A stretch of 64,000 nt of DNA from CAZMMV01 sp964637035 (lineage in GTDB: Bacteria; Bacillota; Clostridia; Tissierellales; Tissierellaceae). Location of the stretch: NCBI GenBank assembly GCA_964637035.1, contig CAZWTU010000003.1, positions 7,239 to 71,238 on the forward strand, read 5' to 3'. A program made the position numbers and the translations under genes. The notes beneath the pieces were generated by a model. The model was not told the DNA's origin. It saw nothing but the letters and a program-made list of their open reading frames with translations, and did no database searches. This document shows positions 1 through 8,276 of this stretch, piece after piece (position 1 is the stretch's first letter; each line of letters opens with the position of its first letter).

Positions 1-90
1 TAATTCAATATGGGCTTGTTGTCTTTCAAGTTCCATATCAACTATTTCCATCACCTTTGGATCATTTTTTCTTAAGTTCTTAAAATCCAT
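1..90 (-). CDS. glyA: Serine hydroxymethyltransferase, N-terminal fragment cut by the window edge
   Basis: Only the first 30 codons lie in the window. The translation starts MDFKNLRKNDPKV and continues to an ERQQAHIEL stretch, which matches the usual N-terminus of serine hydroxymethyltransferase just before its conserved IASEN segment. The enzyme (known family) interconverts serine and glycine with tetrahydrofolate and supplies one-carbon units. The ATG is preceded by a clear AAGGGAG ribosome-binding site, and a sigma-A-type promoter lies about 60 bases upstream, so the gene seems to have its own transcript separate from the csoR-family gene before it. The identity rests on a short match, so it is good but not certain. 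Confidence 0.8.
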   Translation of the reverse strand, partial: MDFKNLRKNDPKVMEIVDMELERQQAHIEL

Positions 91-150
91 TTCTCATTCT
101 CCCTTCAAATTTGTTGATTATATTTGTTATTCTCTTTATAACACCTACTC

Positions 151-179
151 ATTATATATCCATTTACTAAGTTTTACAA
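151..179 (-). promoter_or_regulatory. Sigma-A-type promoter for glyA
   Basis: On the minus strand TTGTAA (174-179) is followed after exactly 17 bases by a perfect TATAAT (151-156). It sits between the csoR-family gene and glyA and faces glyA. No operator or riboswitch is apparent in the leader. Confidence 0.65.
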
Positions 180-229
180 GATTATTTATAAGATTGTTTG
201 CAACATGTTAAAAAATCAATTAAAAGTGA

Positions 230-493
230 TTAACCTTGTTTGGTATATTTCACCACAGTTTCTACTAACTTATCCAAATCTTCCACTTCATTATTATCTA
301 TCTGACTCTTTATACAAACTTTAATATAATTTTCTAAGATCAAACCACCAGCGCTATTTAGGGCAGCTCTAGCAGCAGAGACTTGAGTCAGTATATCTCC
401 ACAAAATTGGTCTTCTTCTACCATTTTTTGTATTCCTTTTATTTGTCCCTCTATCCTTCTAAGTCTTCTAATTACAGCATCTTTTTTATCCAT
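230..493 (-). CDS. CsoR/FrmR/RcnR-family transcriptional repressor, CstR-like sensor residues
   Basis: The 87-residue all-helical protein has the family hallmark RRLRRIEGQIKGI at residues 9-21 and belongs to the CsoR/RcnR/FrmR (DUF156) repressors, which bind DNA as tetramers and release it when metal, formaldehyde or persulfide reacts at a Cys/His site. The sensing positions here are Cys31 (in FCGDIL), Tyr56 and Cys60 (in NYIKVC). Copper-sensing CsoR has His at the middle position; its loss with both cysteines kept, at the same numbers as staphylococcal CstR Cys31 and Cys60, suggests a persulfide sensor (inference). The gene lies 12 bases after the rseC-family gene in the same operon. No target operator was recognised. 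Confidence 0.85.
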   Translation of the reverse strand: MDKKDAVIRRLRRIEGQIKGIQKMVEEDQFCGDILTQVSAARAALNSAGGLILENYIKVCIKSQIDNNEVEDLDKLVETVVKYTKQG

Positions 494-505
494 AATCTTG
501 CCCCT

Positions 506-928
506 TTAAAGAATTTTAGTCATAGTTATTATTTTATTTTCTTTTTTACTGAATCTATTATCAAATAATTTTACAATAAGATAGCCAATTCCTAAGGAGA
601 TTAAACCAACTAAAAAGCTTAAAGGTTCATAGTTAGATATTCCTCTTTCCTTAAATACTTTTATTCCTATAAAAATCCCTGCTAACATCATTATAAAAGG
701 AATAAAATAAATTATTAGCATATATTTTAATATATACTTTGCCTTGCCTTTAATTTCGACAATATCCCCTACTTTACCACCTATGTTATTTTCCAATACA
801 ATAGTATTATTTGGGGTATCACAGCTACTACCGCAGCCTTTACAGTTGTCCCCTCAGGCAGACATTCTTTTTACTTCAATCTCTGCCTTGTCATCAAAAG
901 TATTTATAATAACTCCCATTTGCTCCAT
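506..928 (-). CDS. SoxR-reducing-system RseC-family membrane protein with in-frame TGA (candidate selenoprotein)
   Basis: An intact-looking gene of 141 codons starts at ATG 928, seven bases after an AGGAGGAG ribosome-binding site, and is open except for TGA at codon 25 (854-856). The protein begins MEQMGVIINTFDDKAEIEV; the TGA falls in SA-TGA-GDNC, followed by Cys29, Cys32 and Cys36, so it replaces the first cysteine of the cluster typical of RseC-like proteins (PF04246). Two transmembrane segments follow (about residues 69-90 and 105-122). Upstream and downstream halves stay in one frame. RseC works with electron-transfer membrane complexes related to Rnf/Rsx. Either the TGA encodes selenocysteine or the gene carries a nonsense mutation; an internal start at 796 would lose the whole cysteine region. 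The gene lies 10 bases after tcdA. Confidence 0.75.
813..856 (-). promoter_or_regulatory. Candidate bacterial SECIS hairpin next to TGA codon 25 of the RseC-family gene
   Basis: Directly after the TGA the minus strand reads GGGG (853-850), which can pair with CCCC (816-813). Inside, GGCT (838-835) can pair with AGCT (826-823), closing an 8-base loop GCGGTAGT whose first base is G and which begins 19 bases after the TGA. A small stem with a loop-proximal G at 16-37 bases from UGA is the known bacterial SECIS layout. This was folded by hand without energies, and the same bases also encode the cysteine cluster, so structure could be chance. Confidence 0.4.
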
Positions 929-938
929 AACTCTCCTC

Positions 939-1640
939 CTATAGTGCAATATCCTTAACTACTTCAGAAGCAATGATTAATCCAGCAACTGGAGGAACAA
1001 ATCCTATGCTTCCTGGCATAGCCTTTCTAAGGTCTTTTGACTCTAAGTTTGCAGTCAAAGGTATCTCCTCTGAATAAACAACCTTTAAATCTTCTATATT
1101 TCTTTTTCTTAGTTCTCTTCTCATTACCCTAGCTAAAGGGCAAATCTTTGTAGAGTATATATCATCTACTTTTAACATTGTTGGATTTAATTTATTTCCT
1201 GCCCCCATACAACTAATAATTGGTATCTTTCTATTTTTACATTCACAAATTAAATCAATTTTTGATGTTACCATGTCTATTGCATCTATTACGTAATCAT
1301 AGTCTTTAGACAATAATTCTTCCTTGGTTTCCAAGTTATATAGGGTTTTGTGGATAACAATATCAATATTAGGATTTATTTCTAATATTCTTCGCTTCAT
1401 TACATCTACCTTTGCTAATCCAACAGTTTTCATAGTAGCATGAATTTGCCTATTAATATTACTTATATCTATTATATCATAATCTACTAATATAATTCTA
1501 CCTAAACCTGTTCTAACTAATGCTTCAACTGCAAAGGAACCTACACCACCTATTCCAAAAACTGCAACTGTAGAATTAGATAATTTGTCCATCCCTTTAC
1601 TTCCTAGCAATAACTCAGATCTCATAAAAGGATTTTCCAT
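939..1640 (-). CDS. tcdA: tRNA threonylcarbamoyladenosine dehydratase (ThiF/E1-like)
   Basis: The 233-residue protein is a HesA/MoeB/ThiF-type adenylating enzyme. The ATP-binding glycine loop GIGGVGS is near residues 29-35, and the acidic and basic E1-like residues follow in DYDIIDISNINRQIHA near 53-68. The early MRSELLLG segment and the overall size fit TcdA/CsdL, which converts t6A37 to cyclic t6A in ANN-decoding tRNAs with ATP. A SIGFVPPVAG motif near the C-terminus is also typical of TcdA. It is 19 bases downstream of aspS and 10 bases upstream of the rseC-family gene, so it reads as part of the aspS operon. A general sulfur-carrier adenylyltransferase is less likely because the zinc-binding CxxC pairs are absent. 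Confidence 0.85.
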   Translation of the reverse strand: MENPFMRSELLLGSKGMDKLSNSTVAVFGIGGVGSFAVEALVRTGLGRIILVDYDIIDISNINRQIHATMKTVGLAKVDVMKRRILEINPNIDIVIHKTLYNLETKEELLSKDYDYVIDAIDMVTSKIDLICECKNRKIPIISCMGAGNKLNPTMLKVDDIYSTKICPLARVMRRELRKRNIEDLKVVYSEEIPLTANLESKDLRKAMPGSIGFVPPVAGLIIASEVVKDIAL

Positions 1641-1659
1641 ATTATTATCTCCTCCAAGT

Positions 1660-3441
1660 TTATTTTTCTATGTCTAATTTTATATGAGCTTCTTCTAATT
1701 GCTTTTGTGATACAATTGTAGGAGCATTTGTCATTAGACAGGTAGCTGATTGTGTCTTTGGAAACGCTATTACATCACGAATGTTTGATGTATCTGATAG
1801 GAGCATAATAAGTCTATCTAAGCCATAAGCAATTCCACCATGTGGAGGAGTTCCATATTTAAAAGCTTCTAATAAAAATCCAAACTTATCCCAAGCTTCC
1901 TCTTCAGTAAATCCTAAAGCAGTAAACATTTTCTTTTGAAGGTCTGAGTTATTTATTCTAATACTTCCCCCACCCATCTCATCACCATTTATAACAATGT
2001 CATAGGCCTTGGCTCTAACATTTTGTGGATCCGTTTCTAATAAACCTATATCTTCATCCATTGGATGGGTAAAAGGATGATGCTTTGCAACATATCTATT
2101 TTCTTCTTCATCATATTCAAACAATGGAAACTCAGTTATCCATACTAATTTCATTTCATTATCATCTATAATTTCTAGTCTTTTAGCCACTTCATTTCTT
2201 AAGTTACCTAAACTATCAAAGACTACAGATTCTTTATCAGCCACAAAAAGAAGTAAATCACCTTTTTTACCGTCCATTGTCTCTAAAATCCCATCCATTT
2301 CCTCATCCGTAAAAAACTTTCCAATAGGTGATGTTATTCCATCTTCAGTGATTTTAATCCAGGCTAAACCCTTGGCTCCATATGTCTTTACATAGTCTTC
2401 TAGTGTGCTTATGTTTTTTCTTGAGAAACTATCTCCATGGCCTTTTACATTGATACCCCTTACACTACCACCATTAGAAATTGTTTGACTAAATACCTTA
2501 AATCCTGAATCCTTAACAAGATTTGATATATCCTTTAACTCAAATCCAAATCTTAAATCAGGTTTATCTACCCCAAACCTTTCCATAGCTTCAGCATAAG
2601 TCATTCTTTTTATAGGTAGGTCGATTTCTATATTTTTTATTTCTTTAAACAAATTATAAAGTAATTTTTCATTTATATTAATAACATCTTCTACATCAAC
2701 AAAACTCATCTCAACATCTACCTGGGTAAATTCTGGTTGCCTATTTGCCCTTAGGTCTTCGTCCCTAAAACATCTAACAATTTGATAATATCTATCCATA
2801 CCTGAAACCATAAGAAGCTGTTTCATCAGCTGTGGTGACTGTGGTAAAGCATAGAACTCTCCCGGATTAACCCTACTTGGTACTAAATAATCTCTAGCTC
2901 CTTCAGGAGTAGGTTTAGTAAGCATTGGGGTCTCTATTTCTACAAAATTATTTTCATCTAAAAAATTTCTGATAAGCTTGGCAGTTTTTGCTCTTAATTT
3001 TAGTTTCTTCTGCATAGAAGGTTTTCTTAAATCAAGATATCTATATTTTAGTCTCATTGTTTCAGAAACATTATCATTATCTTTAATATATATTGGAGGC
3101 GTTTCAGATTCATCTAATATTTTAAATTCTTCAACTATTACTTCAACTTCTCCTGTAGGTATTTCCTTATTTACAGATTCCCTCATTCTTACTTTTCCCT
3201 TTACAGCTAATACAAATTCACTTCTTATTTTTTCAGCCTTTTTAAACTCTTCTTCAGATAGGCTTTCATCAAATACAACTTGTGATATTCCTGTAGTATC
3301 TCTTAAATCAATAAAGATCAGTGAACCTAGATTTCTTTCTCTTTGTACCCATCCCATTAAAACTACTTCTTCACCACTATCTTTTGTTCTTAAGTCACCG
3401 CACATATTTGTCCGTCTTAAACTTCCCATTTCTTCACTCAT
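1660..3441 (-). CDS. aspS: Aspartyl-tRNA synthetase
   Basis: The 593-residue protein has the normal length and layout of bacterial AspRS: an N-terminal OB-fold anticodon-binding domain (about 1-110), a class II catalytic domain with motif 2 FRDEDLRANRQPEFTQVD (about 225-242), an inserted GAD domain (about 285-420), and motif 3 GGIAYGLDRLIMLL near residue 540. It charges tRNA-Asp with aspartate, and in genomes with GatCAB may be non-discriminating, which cannot be told from the sequence. The ATG is eight bases after AGGAGG. It heads a short operon with tcdA, the rseC-family gene and the csoR-family gene. Its leader carries a 14-base motif nearly identical to one before asnA. Confidence 0.97.
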   Translation of the reverse strand: MSEEMGSLRRTNMCGDLRTKDSGEEVVLMGWVQRERNLGSLIFIDLRDTTGISQVVFDESLSEEEFKKAEKIRSEFVLAVKGKVRMRESVNKEIPTGEVEVIVEEFKILDESETPPIYIKDNDNVSETMRLKYRYLDLRKPSMQKKLKLRAKTAKLIRNFLDENNFVEIETPMLTKPTPEGARDYLVPSRVNPGEFYALPQSPQLMKQLLMVSGMDRYYQIVRCFRDEDLRANRQPEFTQVDVEMSFVDVEDVININEKLLYNLFKEIKNIEIDLPIKRMTYAEAMERFGVDKPDLRFGFELKDISNLVKDSGFKVFSQTISNGGSVRGINVKGHGDSFSRKNISTLEDYVKTYGAKGLAWIKITEDGITSPIGKFFTDEEMDGILETMDGKKGDLLLFVADKESVVFDSLGNLRNEVAKRLEIIDDNEMKLVWITEFPLFEYDEEENRYVAKHHPFTHPMDEDIGLLETDPQNVRAKAYDIVINGDEMGGGSIRINNSDLQKKMFTALGFTEEEAWDKFGFLLEAFKYGTPPHGGIAYGLDRLIMLLSDTSNIRDVIAFPKTQSATCLMTNAPTIVSQKQLEEAHIKLDIEK

Positions 3442-3468
3442 TTTACATTCCTCCTCAAAAAATATATA

Positions 3469-3503
3469 AACCTCCCATTTCTTATGTTCAGGGACTAAAG
3501 GTT
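3469..3503 (-). promoter_or_regulatory. Leader hairpin of aspS with motif shared with asnA
   Basis: The minus strand reads AACCTTTAGTCCCT (3503-3490) and, after about 13 bases, GGGAGGTT, allowing a seven-pair stem with G-U pairs. The same 14-base motif with one change (AACCTTTTGTCCCT) occurs in the asnA leader. A TTGACA lies about 20 bases upstream but no convincing -10 box was found. No T-box consensus was seen. Confidence 0.35.
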
Positions 3504-3539
3504 ATTCCACAGTACACCAATATGTCAAGATACCAGCTT

Positions 3540-3941
3540 TTATAATTCTTCTTTTTCCCTCATTGCTTTTATAAACTTTTTATCATCCACATTTATATGA
3601 TTAGCTAGCCACTCAATTATCAGTACTTTTAATTCAATAAAAATTTCCTGATCAATGGCTTCAAGTGATTTTAAATAAAGTTTATATATTTCTTCTACAA
3701 AATAATTATGTTCTCCTCTATGGGCCAATAAGTCTTCATATTCAAAACTTATCATCAATTCTTCTTCTTCTAGAAAGTGATTATTAGTATAACTCATTAA
3801 AAAACTAATAATACTTTTAAATTCATCTTTATCTAAGTTTTCACCTAGTTTGAATATTTCATCTGCTTTATTAAAAATAGATTTATGTTGGTTATCAATT
3901 GATTGTATCCCTGTCTTTAAGTCATCAGACCACCATAACAT
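3540..3941 (-). CDS. Bacteriohemerythrin
   Basis: The 133-residue four-helix protein starts with LWWSDDLKTGIQSIDNQHK and has the di-iron ligand pattern of bacterial hemerythrins: His in IDNQHKSIF, the HFLEEEELM segment (HxxxE), His in AHRGEH and HINVDDKKF near the C-terminus (HxxxxD). Such proteins bind O2 reversibly at a non-heme di-iron site and in anaerobes are thought to buffer oxygen or deliver it to oxidases. It is single-domain with no fused chemotaxis or signalling module. It lies between hemZ and aspS, 15 bases downstream of hemZ. Confidence 0.9.
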   Translation of the reverse strand: MLWWSDDLKTGIQSIDNQHKSIFNKADEIFKLGENLDKDEFKSIISFLMSYTNNHFLEEEELMISFEYEDLLAHRGEHNYFVEEIYKLYLKSLEAIDQEIFIELKVLIIEWLANHINVDDKKFIKAMREKEEL

Positions 3942-3956
3942 TTTACTTCTCCCCTT

Positions 3957-4981
3957 TTATTTATTACTTAGGATTTTGTATTTTTTTATAATATTTTCAT
4001 CTTTTCTATTAATATATTCATTTAAACTCTTAAAATTTGCTAGCCTTTTTATCCTGTCTTCCTTAGGAAGATAAATTTTGGAAACTGCTCCCATTCCTGC
4101 ACCGATTATACTTTCCTTTTCCTCCATCATTGAAATATTATAGATACATTCCATATCCTTTTTACAATAGCCAATGTTTTCTAAGTTTCCTAGTATTTTT
4201 TTTTGCCTATATAAATAATAAGGATATAATCCCATTTCTTCCGAATATTTACCAGTCTCTTCCATCATCATTTCTAATATATCTTGATNNNNNNNNNNNN
4301 NNNNNNNNNNNNNNNNNNNNNNNNNNNNNNNNNNNNNNNNNNNNNNNNNNNNNNNNNNNNNNNNNNNNNNNNNNNNNNNNNNNNNNNNTTTGATATGGAT
4401 AAGGATGGAAAGGAACAATATAAGCATTTTGTAGGACAGAATGGAATGCTAACATATAAACTGAAATTATTAGGATTTATAGGATAAATATATTTTCTTT
4501 GCCTTTTTCCTATATCTAAAACCAATTGTGATTTATCCGTGGTAAACTTATACTCACTTGATAAAGTATTTATTATTTCAGAATCTTCTAGGCCCTTGTC
4601 TATTAAATCGTGAATAATCTTAATAGGCCTAATCCCTGTAAGTATGCCCCAAGAAGTTTTTCTATCTGAAACTTCATTCAATGTAGAAAACAATGACTTT
4701 CTAAGTCCAAGTCTGATGTCCTTTTCCATATCATTGCTATATATTTCTATTGTATTTATATTTTCAGTATTCTTTTTTACTAGTTTGCCATCTAGATAAA
4801 ACTTACTTTCTCCATACAAAGAATCTTCTTTTTTAATTAATGAAACAACTAAAAGTATATCTTTTCCTGGATAATCCTCTTGGCTTACAATATTTATTAT
4901 ATCCTCATTTGGAAAAAACACCTTAATTAAATTGTATATTTGATATTTAAAATCATGTCCTTTTAAAAGGTAATATATCAT
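3957..4981 (-). CDS. hemZ: Radical SAM coproporphyrinogen dehydrogenase HemZ, interrupted by an assembly gap
   Basis: Two coding parts flank a run of 100 N. The N-terminal part (4981 to about 4389, 198 codons) ends in SIPFCPTKCLYCSFPS, whose CxxxCxxC binds the radical SAM iron-sulfur cluster, and includes the family motif TGIRPIKI. The C-terminal part (4288-3957, about 110 codons) ends ...GAGMGAVSKIYLP and a basic tail, as in HemZ/HemN-like proteins. Clostridial HemZ proteins are usually about 480-500 residues, so about 180 residues are missing and the real gap is probably near 550 bp. The two parts are not in the same frame across exactly 100 N, which fits a placeholder rather than a measured gap. 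The 5' neighbour is a metallo-beta-lactamase-fold hydrolase. Confidence 0.85.
4289..4388. other. Scaffold gap of 100 N inside hemZ
   Basis: Exactly 100 unknown bases, the conventional size for a gap of unknown length. It removes the centre of hemZ and should not be read as a biological disruption. Confidence 0.98.
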
Positions 4982-5008
4982 ATTTATCCCCTTATTTTGC
5001 TGATTTTC

Positions 5009-5626
5009 TTATCTTAAAAATGGATTGGAAACCCTTTCTTTTCCTATAGTTGAACTAGGTCCATGACCTGGATAAACTATAGTCTGGTCAGAATAGATTA
5101 AAAGTTTTTCTTTTATTGACTTAATGATTTGTTCATAATTTCCACCTAATAAGTCTGTTCTACCAATGGACCCAGTAAATAAAGTGTCCCCACTTATAAT
5201 GTTGTCTTTTACTTTTAAACAAATACCACCCTTAGTATGGCCAGGAGTGTGTATTACGAGAACCTCCTGATTTCCAAACTTTATAATATCCCCATGATTT
5301 AATAATATATCAGGCTCTAATTCTATGTTACCCATAGCCATTGTTGAAGATAAGTTTTTATTTCCATCTACTAGCAAATCTCTCTCATCCTTGTGTATCA
5401 TAACAGGAACTTTCAAACTATCTTTTAAGTCCATGAGACCACCTATATGATCACCATGTCCGTGGGTTAAGACAATATATTTTATATCTAATTCATTTCT
5501 ATTTATAAATTTAATTATTTCATCTGCATCTCCACCTGGATCTACAACTATTCCTTCCTTAGTCTCATCATGTATAATATAACAATTAGCTCCATATATT
5601 CCAGCAGGAATTCTAATAATTTCCAA
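5009..5626 (-). CDS. Metallo-beta-lactamase-fold hydrolase (glyoxalase II-like)
   Basis: The 205-residue protein carries the metal-binding THGHGDHIGG motif (HxHxDH) near residues 54-63, a later HTPGHTKGG histidine and GDTLF segment, and YPGHGP near the C-terminus, in the order expected of the family. It resembles the short single-domain YqgX-type hydrolases with glyoxalase-II-like motifs; the physiological substrate is not established for many of these. It starts 14 bases after dtd and lies upstream of hemZ in the long relA-dtd operon, a common arrangement in clostridia. Confidence 0.88.
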   Translation of the reverse strand: MEIIRIPAGIYGANCYIIHDETKEGIVVDPGGDADEIIKFINRNELDIKYIVLTHGHGDHIGGLMDLKDSLKVPVMIHKDERDLLVDGNKNLSSTMAMGNIELEPDILLNHGDIIKFGNQEVLVIHTPGHTKGGICLKVKDNIISGDTLFTGSIGRTDLLGGNYEQIIKSIKEKLLIYSDQTIVYPGHGPSSTIGKERVSNPFLR

Positions 5627-5639
5627 TTTATATTACCTC

Positions 5640-6089
5640 CTAAAAAGTTTTTTTACTATCTAACATTATGGTTACGGGTCCATCATTTATAAGATCGACC
5701 TTCATATCTGCTCCAAAGATTCCTAACTCAGGCTCAAACCCATTATCTCTACACCTATCCAAAAATTTTTCATAAAACAATTCTCCCATTTCTGGAGGGG
5801 CAGAATTACTAAAGCTAGGACGTCTACCTTTTCTAGCGTCACCATATAAAGTAAATTGGGATACAACAAGTAATTCCCCTTGAATATCCTTTAGGGATAA
5901 ATTCATTTTATGATTTTCATCTTCAAATATTCTTAGGCCTAATACCTTAGAAACTAGATAATCTAAATCTTCATCACTATCTTCATTTCCTATACCTAAG
6001 AATACCAATAAACCCTTCTGAATTTGGCCTACAATCTTATTTTCAACAGTGACTGATGCTTGAGAAACTCTTTGTACTATTGCCCGCAT
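5640..6089 (-). CDS. dtd: D-aminoacyl-tRNA deacylase
   Basis: The 149-residue protein starts MRAIVQRVSQASVTV and contains both DTD signature motifs: SQFTLYGD near residues 78-85 and NDGPVTI near 136-142, whose Gly-cisPro pair lets the enzyme reject L-aminoacyl-tRNA. It hydrolyses D-aminoacyl-tRNAs and glycyl-tRNA-Ala mischarging products. It lies 9 bases downstream of relA, the conserved relA-dtd arrangement in Firmicutes. Confidence 0.96.
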   Translation of the reverse strand: MRAIVQRVSQASVTVENKIVGQIQKGLLVFLGIGNEDSDEDLDYLVSKVLGLRIFEDENHKMNLSLKDIQGELLVVSQFTLYGDARKGRRPSFSNSAPPEMGELFYEKFLDRCRDNGFEPELGIFGADMKVDLINDGPVTIMLDSKKTF

Positions 6090-6098
6090 ATAAACCTC

Positions 6099-8258
6099 CT
6101 ATGATGTAACTCTATATACATCTACAACATCTTTTATTTTTTTAATTTTCCCTATTAGTTCATTTAATTCATCTATACTGGTAATCTCAAATGTTAAATT
6201 TATAAAAGCAATTTTGTTTTTATCTGTTCTAGCATTTAGGGTAATCAATCCTAAGTTTGAATCGCTGATTTTTTGAGTAATATCCGTTATAAGTCCGGAC
6301 CTATCTGCTGCCATAATTTGTATTTCAGCAGGGTAAGAGGCATTTTTTGCATTATCCCAGTGGACTTCAATAAACCTTTCAGTTTCTGAAGAGGATGTTA
6401 TATTAGGGCAATCTGTTCTATGGATTGATACCCCACGACCCTTAGTTATATAACCAATAATCTCATCCCCAGGAACAGGATTGCAACATTTAGAAAATCT
6501 AATCTTAATATTGTCAATACCCTTTATAATTACACCCTGGTCAGGCTTGTTTTTCTTTTTTTGCATAACTTGATTTGATTTAATCTTATCTAATTCATCT
6601 TCATCAGTAATCTTATTTTCCTTATTATAGAAGACCCTTAATTTGGAAGTTATTTGATTTAATGATACACTGCCATATCCTACAGCAGCATACAAATCTT
6701 CTATTGAATTGAAGGTCATTTTATCTCCAATTTCTTTTAACCACTGGTCTTTCAATAATTCAGAATGCCTATAACCTAGTCTTCGCACTTCCCTTTCAAG
6801 CATATCTTTTCCTCTAATAATGTTTACATCTTTTTCCTTAGTTTTAAACCATTGTCTAATCTTATTTCTAGCTTGGGTACTCTTAACAATCTTTAACCAG
6901 TCTCGGCTAGGCCCACTACTAGAAGAAGTAATAATTTCTACAATATTACCATTCTTTAGTTTGTAATTTAATGGAACAATCCTACCATCTACTTTTGCAC
7001 CTACACATTTGTCGCCAACTTCACTATGGACCCTATAAGCAAAATCAATAGGAGTAGAACCATCAGGTAGATTGATTACATCACCTCTAGGAGTAAATAC
7101 AAAAACCTCATCAGTAAAAAAATCTATTTTTAATGTTTCCATAAAGTCCCTAGGATCATTGGAGTCAGATTGCCATTCAAGTAATTGTCTAAGCCAAGTT
7201 AACTTTTCATCAAAATTGTCAGTTTTACCGCCACCTTCTTTATATTTCCAGTGGGCAGCTATACCATACTCTGCAGTCTTATGCATATCCCAGGTACGTA
7301 TCTGAACCTCAAAGGTCTCCCCCCTTGGACCAATTACAGTAGTATGAATAGATTGGTACATATTAGGCTTAGGCATGGCTATATAGTCCTTAAATCTCCC
7401 TGGTATAGGTTTCCATAAGTTGTGAACAATACCTAGGACCTCGTAGCAGCTTTTCACATCATCTACTAAGACCCTAATAGCTGTTAAATCAAATATTTGT
7501 TCAAAGGCCTTTCCCTCGTGAACCATTTTCTTATAAATACTATAGAAATTTTTTGGTCTCCCACTTATATCATATTCAATTTTTGCATTATCTAATTTAC
7601 CACTTAAGGTAGCTATAATTGATTTAATATACTCTTCTCTTTCTTGTCTCCTTTTTGAGACTTTTTCAACTAAGTCATAATAATTATCTGGATCCAAATA
7701 TCTTAAGGACAAATCCTCAAGTTCCCACTTTATTTTAGAAATGCCTAGCCTATGAGCAAGGGGGGCATATATTTCTAAGGTTTCCAATGCTTTTTCTTTT
7801 CTTTTTTCATCATTCATATATTCTAGAGTTCGCATATTGTGCAATCTATCTGCAAGTTTAACAATAATAACCCTAATATCTTCAGACATTGCCAGAACCA
7901 TTTTTCTTAAATTTTCAGCCTGGTTTTCTTGCTTTGTTTTATACTGAAGCTTTTTTAATTTTGTAACTCCGTCAACTAAATCTGCAATTTGCACCCCAAA
8001 TTCCTCTACAATAGTTTCGTAGCTTACACTTGTGTCTTCTATAACATCATGTAATAAACCGGCTATTATAGTAGAAGTATCCATATTTAAATCGGCTAAA
8101 ATTAAAGCAACATTAAATGGATGTACAAAAAAATTTTCACCAGAATTTCTAAATTGTCCATCATGGGCATCTCTAGCAAAAATATAAGCTTTTACAACCA
8201 ATTCTAAATTTGCTTGGGGATTATATTGTTCGATTTTTAAAATTAAATTTTCTAACAT
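6099..8258 (-). CDS. relA: Bifunctional (p)ppGpp synthetase/hydrolase
   Basis: The 719-residue Rel protein has an N-terminal HD hydrolase domain (HDGQF and HDVIEDT, about 35-85), the synthetase domain with GRFKDYIAMPKPNMYQS (about 290-310), a TGS domain (about 390-450), a conserved cysteine segment KCCNPVPGDEIIG and a C-terminal ACT domain. Intact HD motifs suggest it both makes and degrades the alarmone, as single Rel enzymes of Firmicutes do. The ATG at 8258 is chosen over a GTG three codons earlier because AGAAGG is eight bases upstream of it. It lies between recJ and dtd in one operon. Confidence 0.96.
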   Translation of the reverse strand: MLENLILKIEQYNPQANLELVVKAYIFARDAHDGQFRNSGENFFVHPFNVALILADLNMDTSTIIAGLLHDVIEDTSVSYETIVEEFGVQIADLVDGVTKLKKLQYKTKQENQAENLRKMVLAMSEDIRVIIVKLADRLHNMRTLEYMNDEKRKEKALETLEIYAPLAHRLGISKIKWELEDLSLRYLDPDNYYDLVEKVSKRRQEREEYIKSIIATLSGKLDNAKIEYDISGRPKNFYSIYKKMVHEGKAFEQIFDLTAIRVLVDDVKSCYEVLGIVHNLWKPIPGRFKDYIAMPKPNMYQSIHTTVIGPRGETFEVQIRTWDMHKTAEYGIAAHWKYKEGGGKTDNFDEKLTWLRQLLEWQSDSNDPRDFMETLKIDFFTDEVFVFTPRGDVINLPDGSTPIDFAYRVHSEVGDKCVGAKVDGRIVPLNYKLKNGNIVEIITSSSSGPSRDWLKIVKSTQARNKIRQWFKTKEKDVNIIRGKDMLEREVRRLGYRHSELLKDQWLKEIGDKMTFNSIEDLYAAVGYGSVSLNQITSKLRVFYNKENKITDEDELDKIKSNQVMQKKKNKPDQGVIIKGIDNIKIRFSKCCNPVPGDEIIGYITKGRGVSIHRTDCPNITSSSETERFIEVHWDNAKNASYPAEIQIMAADRSGLITDITQKISDSNLGLITLNARTDKNKIAFINLTFEITSIDELNELIGKIKKIKDVVDVYRVTS

Positions 8259-8276
8259 TGCTTTCACCTTCTTTTT

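Noticed and set aside
208..232. A terminator after the csoR-family gene
   Set aside because: Only a five-pair AT-rich stem with a T-run is present; too weak to list with confidence.
506..796. An intact short protein of 96 residues starting at 796
   Set aside because: That ATG has no ribosome-binding site and lacks the cysteine region; the start at 928 with AGGAGGAG is far better.
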